The notes: generated from the letters alone by a model not told the origin. A stretch of DNA of 64,000 nt from Faecalicatena_A orotica (GCF_040545875.1 NZ_JBEPMR010000014.1), one strand, 5' to 3'; counted from the first letter of the stretch, positions 25,386 through 34,929 are shown. Numbers and translations: made by a program.

Positions 25386-26075
25386 ATGGCTACTGTTTTA
25401 ATTGTTGAAGATGATAAAAATACACGGCTTCTCACTGCTGCCCGGCTTAAGCCCTATTATACCGTCCTCACTGCCTGCGACGGGGAGGAGGCTCTGGATC
25501 TTTTTTATAAACAGCATGTGGATCTTATTGTGGCAGATATAATGATGCCTAACATGGATGGCTATGAGCTTGTACGGACACTGCGCAGTTATCACCAGGA
25601 TGTCCCGGTAATCATGCTCACGGCCAAAGATGCCTTCGAAGACAAGCGGCTGGGCTTTTCCACTGGCACGGACGATTATATGACAAAGCCTGTGAACCAT
25701 GAAGAACTCCTCTGGCGTATCGAGGCGCTTCTTCGGCGTGCAAAGATTCATGCAGACAAAAGAATCATAATCGGAGCCGTGACTGCGGATTCCTCGAATT
25801 ACACAGTGTCGCGTGCTGACACTGCCGATTCCATCGAACTTCCAAGAAAGGAGTTTGACCTCCTGTTCAAACTCCTTTCTTATCCTGATGTGATATTTAC
25901 GAAAAACCAGCTGCTGGAGGATATCTGGGGCTACGAGACTGACAGTGATGAAAATACAATCAAGACACATATCAGCCGCCTCCGGAATAAATTCGACAGC
26001 TGGAAGGAATTTCAGATTGTTACGGTGCGAGGACTCGGATACAAGGTCACTTTGTCTGTTTCAGATAAGTCGTAA
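25386..26075 (+). CDS. Response regulator, OmpR/PhoB family
   Basis: Partner of the preceding kinase, 229 residues. The receiver domain has acidic residues EDD (8-10), phospho-acceptor Asp51 (VADIMMP), Thr (LTAKD) and Lys (TKPVNHEE). The C-terminal winged helix is of OmpR type (DENTIKTHISRLRNKF, VRGLGYKV). The start is ATG 25386 (MATVLIVEDD) with SD GGAAAGGAG; an in-frame ATG 14 codons earlier overlaps the kinase gene and lacks an SD. Its last 29 bp overlap the 3' end of the convergent comEC gene, so both C-termini are encoded in the same DNA. Confidence 0.94.
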   Translation: MATVLIVEDDKNTRLLTAARLKPYYTVLTACDGEEALDLFYKQHVDLIVADIMMPNMDGYELVRTLRSYHQDVPVIMLTAKDAFEDKRLGFSTGTDDYMTKPVNHEELLWRIEALLRRAKIHADKRIIIGAVTADSSNYTVSRADTADSIELPRKEFDLLFKLLSYPDVIFTKNQLLEDIWGYETDSDENTIKTHISRLRNKFDSWKEFQIVTVRGLGYKVTLSVSDKS

Positions 26076-28299
26076 TTTCCAGTCTGTCCCCGTCTGTTAC
26101 CAGTGTCACGGCACCCTGTTCCTGTGTCCCGTATATCCGGCCGCCTATCCCCTGAAGTTTCTTTATCGTTTCTTCATGGGGATGCCCGTAACGGTTATGC
26201 AGTCCGGACGATATCCATGCAATTTTGGGGGCTGTGAGCCTTAGAAATTCTTCTGAAGTAGAATTCTTTGAACCGTGGTGTGCCACCTTCAGTACAGTGT
26301 ACTGTTCCAGCGTGCCGCTTTGCTCGAGCAGTTTTTCCCCTTCGCCTTCCACATCTCCAGTAAACAGCATATGGAACGCACCATAGGAAACCTCCAGTAT
26401 CATGGACGCAGCATTTCCCGGTTCCCCCTGATAATCCTTCAGCGGTCCCTTACAGACCAGCTTAAGCCCCGATTCCCCAAGTGTTTCTCCACTTTCCATG
26501 ACAACGACACGGGTACCGTTCTGTTCTGCCTTCTGCGCCAGTTTCATGAGTGTCTCATCCTGCACTTCGGCGGGCGGCAGGACGAGGCAGCGGATGGAGA
26601 TTCCCAAATTCTGATGTTCTAACATTTCCCCGATTCCATTCATGTGGTCTGCATCCCCGTGGGAGATAAAGACATAGTCCAAAGACTGCACCCCCTGCGA
26701 TTTCAGGAACGGCTCTATCCGGTATTTCCCGACCAAGGATACATCACTGCTGCCCCCGTCTATAAAATAGTTCATCCCGTCCGGCCCCTTCATGTACAGG
26801 CCATCCCCCTGTCCCACGTCAACCATCGTAACACGTAGTTCCCCCTTTCTGCCGTAGTTCATCGTACAATTCACATATAATACCAGACACAGACCAAATA
26901 TAGTAATGCATCCAATCACGGCTTTGCTTCTGCCCTTTCGCTTTATCCCGTGCTTTCTGCCGCGGTTTCTTATAAGATACACAGCTATGCAAAACATCAG
27001 CAGAATGAGGTAATAGATGGCCATGCCGCCCTTTCCCGGCTTTCCCGTCACAATCCGGCTCATGGGCAGAGACAGACTGGTCCGGCACGCTTCTTCGTAC
27101 AGCATGAGTATCCATTTACAGAGCGTAAGGATTCCCCCTCCTGCCTGTGGAAGAACAGTTAAAATGAGTGAGCCGGCTGCCCCTGCACCAAGCACAAGGG
27201 ACATCAGCGGTATCACAAGGAGATTTAACAGAATAGAATATAGGGGAAATTCAAAATAAAAATAGAGCATGACTGGAAGCAGTACTAAGTTAATAGACAG
27301 GCTTGCGCAGATACTTTTCGCAAGAGCATTCTGTTTTGTTTTTTGAAGAAAACAAGATTCAAGACATGGATTCACGGACGTGATCCCGAGTAATGCACCA
27401 AAGGATAGCAAAAACCCCGCATCCTTAAGGTAAAGGGGCTGCCATATAACGATTACCGCGGCCGCGAGTGCAAGGCTGGTAGGCATATCGTAATCCCTCC
27501 CCGTAATGTCCGCCCCCATTCTGACGATAAACATGACCAACGCCCTGATACTGGAAACCCCGCATCCAATCATGAGTGTGTATGCCAATAGAAAACAAAT
27601 TCCGATTCCGCCTGACACCGCGAAGTTAAGTCCGATTTTCCTTAGTATTTTATATAACCCGATACCAAGGAATGACATATGAAGTCCCGATATGGCCAAA
27701 ATATGCCCGATTCCACTTTTTTGATACAAGTCCTTTAATTCGCTGTCCAGTTCACTTTTGTCACCCAGAAGAATTGCACTCATACTGTTTCCGTAATAGT
27801 CTCCCAGATGTTCTGTCAGCTTTTTCTTCCATTCCGCCCTTAATACTGCCAGCTTTTCTCTCAGTAAAAAAATATGCTGATTTTGTACTTCCACGGTGTC
27901 TGCCCATACAAATGCATGGATTCCCTGTTTCTGGTAATAAAACTTCTGATTAAAATTCCCGGGATTTCTGGCGGCCTCAAAAGCTTCTGCCTGACCCGTT
28001 ACTTTGATTTTGTTTCCGATTGAAATATGATTTGTTGTTTCGATATAAACAAGAATTTTAGATTCCTGAAAGATTCGTTTTTTCATAAGGACACGATTGT
28101 CCTTTAGATATAATATTGTATAATCCGGCTTTTCCTCTCTCCGGCAGACGGTGCCCGTAAGGACAACCCCGCTTTTGTATTCCAGATTTTTTTCAAAAGC
28201 GGCGGGCTTCTGATCTGGTGCATGAAAAAGCCCGCCGGTGAAAACTGCCTGAATACAAAGAAAGAGGACAGCCGCAGCGCAAAGCGGCCGTTTTATCAT
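26047..28299 (-). CDS. comEC: ComEC/Rec2 DNA uptake channel protein
   Basis: Polytopic membrane protein of 750 residues that carries transforming DNA across the membrane in competent bacteria. It has an N-terminal DUF4131 region, the Competence domain with its many helices (GIGHILAISGLHMSFLG, CGVSSIRALVMFIVR), and a C-terminal metallo-beta-lactamase-like domain (MVDVGQGDGLYM, FISHGDADHMNGI, LKVAHHGSKNS) that is thought to degrade one strand. All three parts are intact. The start is ATG 28299 behind CGGAGGAAG, overlapping the stop of the GerMN gene (ATGA). Its 3' end overlaps the convergent regulator gene by 29 bp. Confidence 0.95.
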   Translation of the reverse strand: MIKRPLCAAAVLFLCIQAVFTGGLFHAPDQKPAAFEKNLEYKSGVVLTGTVCRREEKPDYTILYLKDNRVLMKKRIFQESKILVYIETTNHISIGNKIKVTGQAEAFEAARNPGNFNQKFYYQKQGIHAFVWADTVEVQNQHIFLLREKLAVLRAEWKKKLTEHLGDYYGNSMSAILLGDKSELDSELKDLYQKSGIGHILAISGLHMSFLGIGLYKILRKIGLNFAVSGGIGICFLLAYTLMIGCGVSSIRALVMFIVRMGADITGRDYDMPTSLALAAAVIVIWQPLYLKDAGFLLSFGALLGITSVNPCLESCFLQKTKQNALAKSICASLSINLVLLPVMLYFYFEFPLYSILLNLLVIPLMSLVLGAGAAGSLILTVLPQAGGGILTLCKWILMLYEEACRTSLSLPMSRIVTGKPGKGGMAIYYLILLMFCIAVYLIRNRGRKHGIKRKGRSKAVIGCITIFGLCLVLYVNCTMNYGRKGELRVTMVDVGQGDGLYMKGPDGMNYFIDGGSSDVSLVGKYRIEPFLKSQGVQSLDYVFISHGDADHMNGIGEMLEHQNLGISIRCLVLPPAEVQDETLMKLAQKAEQNGTRVVVMESGETLGESGLKLVCKGPLKDYQGEPGNAASMILEVSYGAFHMLFTGDVEGEGEKLLEQSGTLEQYTVLKVAHHGSKNSTSEEFLRLTAPKIAWISSGLHNRYGHPHEETIKKLQGIGGRIYGTQEQGAVTLVTDGDRLEITTYLKQTK

Positions 28300-29234
28300 T
28301 CTTCCTCCGTTTTCTCCACCCACTCCATATCCCTCTGGAGCGGCTGGGTTAAATCTACGGTATCCATGTAGGATACATTTTTCTCTCCATTAATCGTTAT
28401 CTGTACTTTACTTGCCGTTGTCCCTTCCACGATGGAATTGACAATAGAATAAATAGTAAGTTCCGGTTTTACGTCTACGCCGCCTGTCAGGAATTCATCG
28501 TCGAAATTCACATAACAGATCCCATCCTTAATTGTCACTCCTAACACACTCACATTTGGATTCAATGTAGGCTTTCCAGTGTTTTTCTTAGGCCCCTTCA
28601 TCAACTTCTCAACGATCAGCTTTTCTTTGGACATATTGCTGCTGTATCTTACATCCAGCTCCTGTTCGACCAGCCTGTCCCCTGCCTCGTTTGCAAAATA
28701 CAAAGTCAGTGTCCCTGTCTGGTAGGAGCTCAGGGAAGAATCCGTATTCTGGACAAAATCATCTTCATTTAAGAAACCGGCAAGTGTCCCATCCCCGTTA
28801 TGCAGGTCTTCTCCGTCAATTGTAAACCAAAGGGCACTGATCCCGTCTATCCTCACGATCGACTGCACAATCGCCGCACGCACCAGTTTTTCCTCCAACG
28901 GCGGCATTTCCAGATATTTCCCGTTAAAGTCCAGATACAGGACCTGACCCTCCAGTTCGCTTTCCTGTACCTTGACATCTTTCGGGATGGGGGTTGTAAT
29001 TTCTATATCTTCTGTCGGCTTCTTCAATTCCTTCAGCATGGCCCGTGCCGCCTTAAGCGGATCTTTCTCCGTATTCTCATAGGCTGCCTTGACAAGCCCT
29101 GTCCTGTCTGAATTGAGACAGTAAATGTACGGATCACCGGCTTTCACTTCTGTTTTTTTTGAACATGCAGATATGAACATACTAAGAAACAATATACAGA
29201 TCACCATATAGGCGCCGCTTTTTCTTTTTCCCAT
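28296..29234 (-). CDS. GerMN-domain lipoprotein
   Basis: Predicted lipoprotein of 312 residues. A signal peptide (about 1-23) ends in the lipobox FISAC with Cys24 as the lipidated residue. Two GerMN (SpoIIE/GerM-type) domains follow at about 35-150 and 165-290. In Bacillus GerM acts in sporulation and spore germination; vegetative LpqB/GerMN lipoproteins beside two-component systems also exist. The gene follows the sensor kinase by 14 bp and is translationally coupled to comEC, so it is likely an accessory of the kinase (as LpqB is for MtrAB) as well as a possible germination factor. Start ATG 29234 has SD AAGGAGGG. Confidence 0.87.
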   Translation of the reverse strand: MGKRKSGAYMVICILFLSMFISACSKKTEVKAGDPYIYCLNSDRTGLVKAAYENTEKDPLKAARAMLKELKKPTEDIEITTPIPKDVKVQESELEGQVLYLDFNGKYLEMPPLEEKLVRAAIVQSIVRIDGISALWFTIDGEDLHNGDGTLAGFLNEDDFVQNTDSSLSSYQTGTLTLYFANEAGDRLVEQELDVRYSSNMSKEKLIVEKLMKGPKKNTGKPTLNPNVSVLGVTIKDGICYVNFDDEFLTGGVDVKPELTIYSIVNSIVEGTTASKVQITINGEKNVSYMDTVDLTQPLQRDMEWVEKTEEE

Positions 29235-29248
29235 CTTTCGCGCCCTCC

Positions 29249-30721
29249 TTAAGCTACATAGGTCAGAGGTATCCGTACAGTAAATGTCGTCCCCTCCCCC
29301 TCATTGCTGTAGATTTTGACAGAACCCCTGTGTATGATAACCGCGTTTCTTGCAATGGCCAGTCCCAGGCCAGTCCCGCCCATTTCCCTTGAATGAGACT
29401 TGTCCACCCGGTAAAAACGTTCGAAAATATGAACCTGGTCCTCTTCCGGTATCCCGATTCCGGAATCTGCTACTTTTACATAAAAATACTTATGGTCTGC
29501 GTTCAGCGAGACGTGGACCCATCCGCCCTCATGGTTGTACTTGATTGCATTCTCTACAAGATTGGAGAAGGCGAGCGTCAGCTTCACCTCGTCAATCTCA
29601 GCCGTTACCGGCCGGAAACTTTCCAGCACCACTTCCACATTCTTCGTCTCTGCGATCGGCTTCAGCCTCTTCAGAATCAGTTCCAGCAATTCATTGATAT
29701 TTACTGATTTGATATGAAGGTCCTTTGCAGTCTTGTCCATCTTAACAAGAGATAAAAGGTCCGTTATGATGTCATTTTCTCTGTCGATTTCTTTTGCAAT
29801 ATCCCCCATGAATTCCTGATAAAGCTCGATTGGTACATCTTCCTGCGCAAGCAGGGAATCTGCAAGTACTTTCATGGATGTCAGCGGTGTCTTCAACTCG
29901 TGTGAGACGTTGGATACAAACTCTTCTCTGGACTGGTCCAGCTGCTTCAGACGTCCCAGCATCTTATTAAATGCCTCTGAAAGCTGTTTCGTCTCCGTAA
30001 ATGTATTAACATGCAGTACTTCATCGTCATACCCTTCTGACACATCTGCAATGGATTCTGTAATTCTGCGCAGGGGTCTGACAATCCGTCCTGCAATAAA
30101 GAGACTTATGCCCAGCATCAGTATAATTACAATCCCGATAATGGCGCTGCCCTTCGTCCTGAGAATTTCCAGGCTGTCCTCGATCGTATCTGTCGATACG
30201 CTGGCAAGTATGACTCCCGATATCCGCTCTGAGTCTCCCTCCATGACAGGGGAGGTCACTGCTATGTACCGGTTTTCCTTGTCGTAAAAATTAGTACTGT
30301 GCCCTTTCATACAGCGGATGACGTCCTCAGACACGATCGTCTTCCCTTCATCCAGCGAATACGTGTCTTTTACGACCTGCAGATCATTATCTACGATCAT
30401 CACACGCCCATTATAAATATTCGTTAACTGCGTTAAACTTGCATTGATAACTTCGGAAGACGTATCCGCCAGATAATTATAGCTGTTCAGCTGATTGCTT
30501 AGAATTGTACATTGATTCTGTATCTCTGCGGTCCTTAATGATACGGCTCTCGATTCATAGGATTTAATGATCCCGTTGTACGCGGCGAAACACGGTACAA
30601 TGGATACTACGAGCAGCAGCTCAATGATACAGAACCGCAGACTTTTTAAGAATTTACTGTTAAACCTGAAATGAAAACTACCCCTGGAAATAATAACCAA
30701 CTCCCCACTTTGTATGTACAT
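29249..30721 (-). CDS. Sensor histidine kinase, WalK/PhoR-like
   Basis: Membrane kinase of up to 490 residues. Membrane segment 1 is at about 28-50, an extracytoplasmic sensor of about 140 residues follows, then segment 2 at 193-212, a HAMP domain, HisKA with His274 in SNVSHELKTPLTS, and HATPase_c (NLVENAIKYN, DSGIGIPEED, GTGLGLAIA). The start is uncertain: ATG 30721 overlaps the regulator gene by 44 bp and has no SD, and no internal ATG precedes TM1; an internal TTG at 30700 is also possible. Partner regulator and GerMN lipoprotein genes flank it, forming a three- or four-gene operon with comEC. The WalK-like architecture suggests envelope sensing. Confidence 0.92.
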   Translation of the reverse strand: MYIQSGELVIISRGSFHFRFNSKFLKSLRFCIIELLLVVSIVPCFAAYNGIIKSYESRAVSLRTAEIQNQCTILSNQLNSYNYLADTSSEVINASLTQLTNIYNGRVMIVDNDLQVVKDTYSLDEGKTIVSEDVIRCMKGHSTNFYDKENRYIAVTSPVMEGDSERISGVILASVSTDTIEDSLEILRTKGSAIIGIVIILMLGISLFIAGRIVRPLRRITESIADVSEGYDDEVLHVNTFTETKQLSEAFNKMLGRLKQLDQSREEFVSNVSHELKTPLTSMKVLADSLLAQEDVPIELYQEFMGDIAKEIDRENDIITDLLSLVKMDKTAKDLHIKSVNINELLELILKRLKPIAETKNVEVVLESFRPVTAEIDEVKLTLAFSNLVENAIKYNHEGGWVHVSLNADHKYFYVKVADSGIGIPEEDQVHIFERFYRVDKSHSREMGGTGLGLAIARNAVIIHRGSVKIYSNEGEGTTFTVRIPLTYVA

Positions 30722-31367
30722 ATTTCGGCTCGCTCGGATTCAGCTCGATCTTCTCACGCAGCCTCCTGATGTGTACATCCACTGTTCTTGCATCTCCGGG
30801 ATAATCATAGCCCCAGATCAGATTCAGCAGGTTCTCCCTGCTGTATACCTTATTTGGATTCATTGCCAGCAGCTCCAGTACATCGAATTCTTTCGCTGTC
30901 AGATTGATCTCCCGCTCCCCGATAAATACCCTGCGGCTTTCGCAGTCGATCCTCATGGTGCCCTTCACGATTACTGTACTGTTGGCCGGTTCTTCTCTCT
31001 TTGCAGTTCTTCTCATGATTGCCTTGATGCGGGCTTTTACCTCCAGAATGTTGAATGGCTTTGTAATATAGTCGTCTGCACCGTATTCCAGTCCCAGAAT
31101 CTTATCCATATCCTCACTTTTTGCCGTCAGCATTACAACCGGCATATCCGAAAATTCCCTGATCTGCTGGCAGACCTGAAATCCGTCCAGCTTTGGAAGC
31201 ATTACGTCAAGAAGTACCAGATCGTACTCACAGTTCTTCGCATACTCTAGCGCCTCTTCGCCGTCATAGGCACAATCTACTTCCATGCCGTCCTGCTCAA
31301 GGCTGAAACGAATCCCTTTTACAATTAATTTTTCGTCATCTACTACTAAGATTTTCTTCTTGCCCAT
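30678..31367 (-). CDS. Response regulator, OmpR/PhoB family
   Basis: DNA-binding regulator of 229 residues, first gene of the operon. The receiver domain has DDE (10-12), Asp54 (VLLDVMLP), Thr (MLTAKSED) and Lys (TKPFNILE), and the winged helix includes SRENLLNLIWGYDYPGDARTVDVHIRRLREKI and WGVGYYF. The sequence is close in type to WalR/PhoP. Its gene overlaps the kinase gene by 44 bp. Likely targets are envelope or sporulation genes including its own operon; none can be shown here. SD GGGAAAGAGGAG precedes ATG 31367. Confidence 0.95.
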   Translation of the reverse strand: MGKKKILVVDDEKLIVKGIRFSLEQDGMEVDCAYDGEEALEYAKNCEYDLVLLDVMLPKLDGFQVCQQIREFSDMPVVMLTAKSEDMDKILGLEYGADDYITKPFNILEVKARIKAIMRRTAKREEPANSTVIVKGTMRIDCESRRVFIGEREINLTAKEFDVLELLAMNPNKVYSRENLLNLIWGYDYPGDARTVDVHIRRLREKIELNPSEPKYVHTKWGVGYYFQG

Positions 31368-31459
31368 ACTCCTCTTTCCCTTAACTCTTACATTGAGCGT
31401 GTTTGATCAATCATATGTACTGCTGTTTCCTGATTATACACTGAATACTCAAACACATT

Positions 31460-32113
31460 CTAGCCTGTAACTGTAATTTTGTCTTTTATTTTATTAAACA
31501 CGCCGTCTTTGATTCCCTCAACATTCATCAGGTCCTCAATGGCCTGAAACCCTCCGTTCATTTCCCGGTAAGAAATGATGCTGTCTGCCTTGGCATCACC
31601 TATACCGGGCAGGGTCTTTAAGTCCTCTTTTCCAGCCGTATTAATATTTATCTTTCCCTCATCTTTCTGATCCGATCCCGTTACTTCCGGCACTTCGCCG
31701 TCTACAATCCCTTTTTCCAGTTCTTCCAGCGTTGGTATATAAATGCGCTCCCCATCCGTTACTGCCCTTGCCTGATTTAGTGATTCAGATGCAGCGTCAG
31801 CTCTTGTGCCGCCTGCCCGTGCAATGGCCTCATATACCCTGGCTTTGCCGGATAATTCATATACTCCCGGAGTGTTCACCGCGCCGCAGACATAAACAAA
31901 AACTGTGTCTTCATCCTTCTGTTCCTCTGTACCGCCGTTCACAGCCCCTTCTGTTTCTTTTCCCTTCGTCTCTGCCTGACCCTGCCCGGTCTGTTCTAAC
32001 TCAAGCTCCGTCAGATCATCTGCCTTTTCCTTCGCACACCCCGCCGTCAGGACTGCTGCGGCAGTGAATATACACAGAAATGTACAGATTCGTTTTAATC
32101 TCTTGCCCTTCAT
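31460..32113 (-). CDS. comEA: ComEA-family DNA-binding protein with lipoprotein signal
   Basis: DNA receptor of the competence machinery, 217 residues. The N-terminus has a signal peptide ending LTAGC, with Cys26 fitting a lipobox, so it is probably lipid-anchored rather than held by a transmembrane helix as in Bacillus ComEA. An acidic Gln/Glu/Gly linker follows. Then come an SLBB domain (VFVYVCGAVNTPGVYEL, about 85-140) and the C-terminal helix-hairpin-helix domain (ININTAGKEDLKTLPGIGD ...). The start is ATG 32113 behind GGGAGGAT; in-frame codons upstream overlap the promoter. It has its own promoter and is separated from comEC by the two-component operon. Confidence 0.92.
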   Translation of the reverse strand: MKGKRLKRICTFLCIFTAAAVLTAGCAKEKADDLTELELEQTGQGQAETKGKETEGAVNGGTEEQKDEDTVFVYVCGAVNTPGVYELSGKARVYEAIARAGGTRADAASESLNQARAVTDGERIYIPTLEELEKGIVDGEVPEVTGSDQKDEGKININTAGKEDLKTLPGIGDAKADSIISYREMNGGFQAIEDLMNVEGIKDGVFNKIKDKITVTG

Positions 32114-32168
32114 CTTATCCTCCCGTCTGAACCAGACGTTTAGAAATCCCCCAATGCCGGACATTAAT

Positions 32169-32197
32169 ATTGTAACGAATTATAGATTAAATTACAA
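32169..32197 (-). promoter_or_regulatory. Sigma-A promoter for comEA
   Basis: Minus strand TTGTAA (32197-32192), 17-nt spacer, TACAAT (32174-32169), about 55 nt before the ATG. No competence-type box (ComK or sigma-X) was recognised. Confidence 0.7.
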
Positions 32198-32243
32198 TAC
32201 ATATTTTTACGTTTTTGTTACATCTTTATTACAGCCTGCCCCG

Positions 32244-32675
32244 TCATTCCCACTGGAATATGGCGATCCCAATCAGTGCAAGTGCAAGTCCCCCGATTTT
32301 TCTCCAGTCCAGAGGTGCCTTATCCACTCCGAAAATACCGAGCAGTTCAATGACATATGCCACAATTAACTGTGCGATCACGATCAGAAGCGCGGCCTTC
32401 GCCGGTCCGAGTGCAGACATACTTTTGATGACTGTCCAAGTGATCCCCGCGCCGATCACCCCGCCCAGAAGCATATATTTCGGCTCTACTTTTGCAATTG
32501 CCGTTATGCTGTCCCGCCCTGTGATAAACCAGGCCACCAGACAGACCGCAAATGCAGACAGCTGCACCCATGCGTTGCCGACCCACATGCCGGTTGTTTT
32601 TGTCACCTGTGTGTTAAATACACCCTGCACACTCATCAATGCTCCTGAGAGCAGGGCAATAAAAAAACCAATCAT
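32244..32675 (-). CDS. Small DMT-superfamily transporter (YdcZ/DUF606 type)
   Basis: Membrane protein of 143 residues with four or five hydrophobic segments, the half-size form of the drug/metabolite transporter superfamily. It begins MIGFFIALLSGALMSVQGVFN, a pattern typical for the YdcZ (DUF606) family. Such half-size proteins are assumed to work as dimers; the substrate is unknown. The start is ATG 32675 with SD AGGAGG; the longer frame from 32729 lacks an SD. It lies 90 bp after argD in the same direction and could be read from the arginine operon, which has no obvious terminator, but no functional link is evident. Confidence 0.82.
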   Translation of the reverse strand: MIGFFIALLSGALMSVQGVFNTQVTKTTGMWVGNAWVQLSAFAVCLVAWFITGRDSITAIAKVEPKYMLLGGVIGAGITWTVIKSMSALGPAKAALLIVIAQLIVAYVIELLGIFGVDKAPLDWRKIGGLALALIGIAIFQWE

Positions 32676-32765
32676 TTTCTCATACCTCCTGCAGTTTTTA
32701 TTCTGCGTGTCATAAGTAGTATGTCCCAATGAATGGTTTTTATAAGTATTTTTATCTTGAAGTAT

Positions 32766-33950
32766 TTATCTTGTAAGAGCGCGTTTTAGGCGTTCAATCA
32801 TCTCATCAACATGTTTTTCTTCCATGATTAACGGAGGGAGGAAACGGATTACATTGCCCTGCGCCTGTATCACAAGCAGTCCCTCCGCGATTGTTTTTTG
32901 ATTGATTTCAGCAACAGGTATATTGAATTCCAGCCCCTGCATCAGTCCTTTTCCTTTTCTTCTGACAACACAGTCCAGTTCATCAACAAGCTCATCCAGC
33001 CGCTTCTCCAGATATGGCGCCACCTGCCTTACATGCTCTACAATGTGGTCCCTCTCGAAGATTTCAATGACCTTTTTCACGGCTGTGCAGGCCAGCGGAT
33101 TTCCTCCGTAGGTCGCCCCGTGGTCTCCCGGTCTTAAAGAATATTCTGCAACATCGTTTGTCATTGCAAAAGCTCCTACCGGGATGCCGTTCCCGATCGC
33201 CTTTGCCATCGTAACAATATCCGGTTTTACGCCGAATCCCTGATAGGTGAAATAATCACCGGTACGTCCCATCCCGCACTGAATCTCATCGCAGATCATT
33301 AAAATACCGTTTTCATCACACAGTTCCCGGATGCCGTTCATGAATTCCCAAGAAGCCAGATTGATGCCGCCTTCCCCCTGAAGAGCCTCCAGAATAATGG
33401 CACACGTCTTATCATTTATAAGTTCCTTTACACTGTCCAGATCATTAAACTTTGCAAAACGTACGCCCGGCACAACCGGCTCGAATGGTTCCCGGTATGA
33501 GTCGTGTCCTGTAACCGACACGGCGCCGAAGCTCCTTCCGTGAAATGAATTTTCCATCGCGATAAACTCATATCTTCCCGTCTGCTTTGTATATGCGTAT
33601 CTTCTCGCCGCCTTCAGCGCGCCTTCATTTGCCTCGCTTCCACTGTTCGTAAAGAACACTCTGTCCATTCCTGAAATCCGGTTCAGCTCTTTGGCCGCCT
33701 CTCCGCAGTTCTCATGATAGTAAAGATTGGAGATATGGTAGATCTTGTCAATCTGTTCCTTCAGGGTATCATTCAGCTCTTTGTGATTATATCCGAGCCC
33801 GGTCACTGCAAACCCGGCGGCAAAGTCCAGATATTCCCTGCCGTCTGTATCATATACATACATGCCGTCTCCGCGCTCCAGTGCAACCGGAAAACGGTTG
33901 TACACATGGATCAGATTCTCTTCTGAGGCCTGAATCTTTTTATTCACCAT
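32766..33950 (-). CDS. argD: Acetylornithine aminotransferase
   Basis: PLP-dependent class III aminotransferase of 394 residues that converts N-acetylglutamate semialdehyde to N-acetylornithine. The PLP region shows NSGSEANEGALKAAR, the cofactor Asp in LMICDEIQCGMGRTG, and the Schiff-base lysine in MAKAIGNGIPVGA. The GEGG motif and final RFLPPLI are typical of ArgD. The start is ATG 33950 (MVNKKIQAS), 7 nt after AGCAGG; its first codons overlap the end of argB by 11 bp, so the two are coupled. A longer in-frame start at 33974 would overlap argB more and has no better SD. It is the last arginine gene of the operon. Confidence 0.95.
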   Translation of the reverse strand: MVNKKIQASEENLIHVYNRFPVALERGDGMYVYDTDGREYLDFAAGFAVTGLGYNHKELNDTLKEQIDKIYHISNLYYHENCGEAAKELNRISGMDRVFFTNSGSEANEGALKAARRYAYTKQTGRYEFIAMENSFHGRSFGAVSVTGHDSYREPFEPVVPGVRFAKFNDLDSVKELINDKTCAIILEALQGEGGINLASWEFMNGIRELCDENGILMICDEIQCGMGRTGDYFTYQGFGVKPDIVTMAKAIGNGIPVGAFAMTNDVAEYSLRPGDHGATYGGNPLACTAVKKVIEIFERDHIVEHVRQVAPYLEKRLDELVDELDCVVRRKGKGLMQGLEFNIPVAEINQKTIAEGLLVIQAQGNVIRFLPPLIMEEKHVDEMIERLKRALTR

Positions 33951-34839
33951 GATAATACCTGCTTTCTTCTCCATTTAAAATTGCGGTGCCGATCCCTCTG
34001 TTTGTGAAGATTTCCAGAAGCAGGCAGTGCGGAATCCGCCCGTCCAGAATATGCACCCTGGAAACCCCGTTCTCTATGGCATCTATACAGTTCTGCAGTT
34101 TCGGCAGCATGCCGCCTCCAATATATCCGTCAGCCATCAGTTTCTGGGCTTCATCAACCCTTAGTTCAGAGATTAACGTCTTCGGATCCTCCGGGTCCTT
34201 ATAGACCCCCTCAATATCCGTCAGAAAAGCAAGCTTCTCCGCTTTCACGGCACGCGCAATCGCACAGGCCGCATCATCTGCATTGATATTGTATGTATTA
34301 AAATCATCGTCCATTCCTACCGGGCATACGATCGGGAGGAAATCCTTTTCCAGAAGATCATATAAAATGTCTGCATTGACTTTCTTTACCTCACCGACAA
34401 AACCAATGTCCTCTCCGCCTGAAAGCTTCTTATCCACCCTGAGAAGTCCGCCGTCCTTGCCACTGATACCAATAGCACGGACACCCAGTTCCTCCACGTG
34501 CTGCACCAGACTCTTATTTACCTTGCCCAGCACCATCTCTGCGACTTCCATCGTATCTGCATCCGTCACACGCAGCCCGTTAATAAACTGCGGCTCCATG
34601 CCTACCTTGCCTACCCATTTGCTGATCTCCTTGCCGCCGCCATGCACAATAATTGGCTTAAAGCCAACCAACTTCAGCAAAGTCACATCTTCAATAACCT
34701 GCTTTTTCAGGTCCTCATCAACCATAGCACTTCCGCCATATTTCACAACGATAATCTTACGATTAAAACGCTGGATGTACGGAAGCGCTTCAATCAAAAC
34801 CTGCGCCTTGTCGAGGTATTGCTGCATATTCTCGTTCAT
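33940..34839 (-). CDS. argB: Acetylglutamate kinase
   Basis: Phosphorylates N-acetylglutamate, the second step of arginine synthesis; 299 residues, amino acid kinase fold. It has KYGGSAM and IIVHGGGKEIS near the N-terminus, FINGLRVTDADTMEV, ISGKDGGLL and NINADDAACAIA. The start is ATG 34839, directly behind AAGGAGGG. Reading further upstream to 34917 would add 26 residues, but these translate the GGGACGTA/GGTACACC repeat (copy B) and are not part of the enzyme. An N-terminal helix (MQQYLDKAQVLIEALPYIQRF) is like that of arginine-inhibited hexameric forms, so feedback control by arginine is plausible. Confidence 0.95.
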   Translation of the reverse strand: MNENMQQYLDKAQVLIEALPYIQRFNRKIIVVKYGGSAMVDEDLKKQVIEDVTLLKLVGFKPIIVHGGGKEISKWVGKVGMEPQFINGLRVTDADTMEVAEMVLGKVNKSLVQHVEELGVRAIGISGKDGGLLRVDKKLSGGEDIGFVGEVKKVNADILYDLLEKDFLPIVCPVGMDDDFNTYNINADDAACAIARAVKAEKLAFLTDIEGVYKDPEDPKTLISELRVDEAQKLMADGYIGGGMLPKLQNCIDAIENGVSRVHILDGRIPHCLLLEIFTNRGIGTAILNGEESRYYHGE

Positions 34840-34852
34840 AAAACCCTCCTTG

Positions 34853-34929
34853 CGGACGTAATATTTCTCATGTTTACTACGTCCCAAATTAACTTTTGTG
34901 GTGTACCAAAACGTCAAAAGTGGTGTACC
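34853..34929 (-). repeat. 22-bp-phased GGTACACC repeat with GGGACGTA hairpin, copy B
   Basis: Minus-strand orientation, opposite to copies A and C. GGTACACCAC begins at 34929 and 34907, and GGGACGTAGT at 34885, all 22 bp apart. GGGACGTA (34885-34878) faces TACGTCCG (34860-34853) across a 17-nt loop starting GTAAAC. It fills the gap between argJ and argB. Confidence 0.9.
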
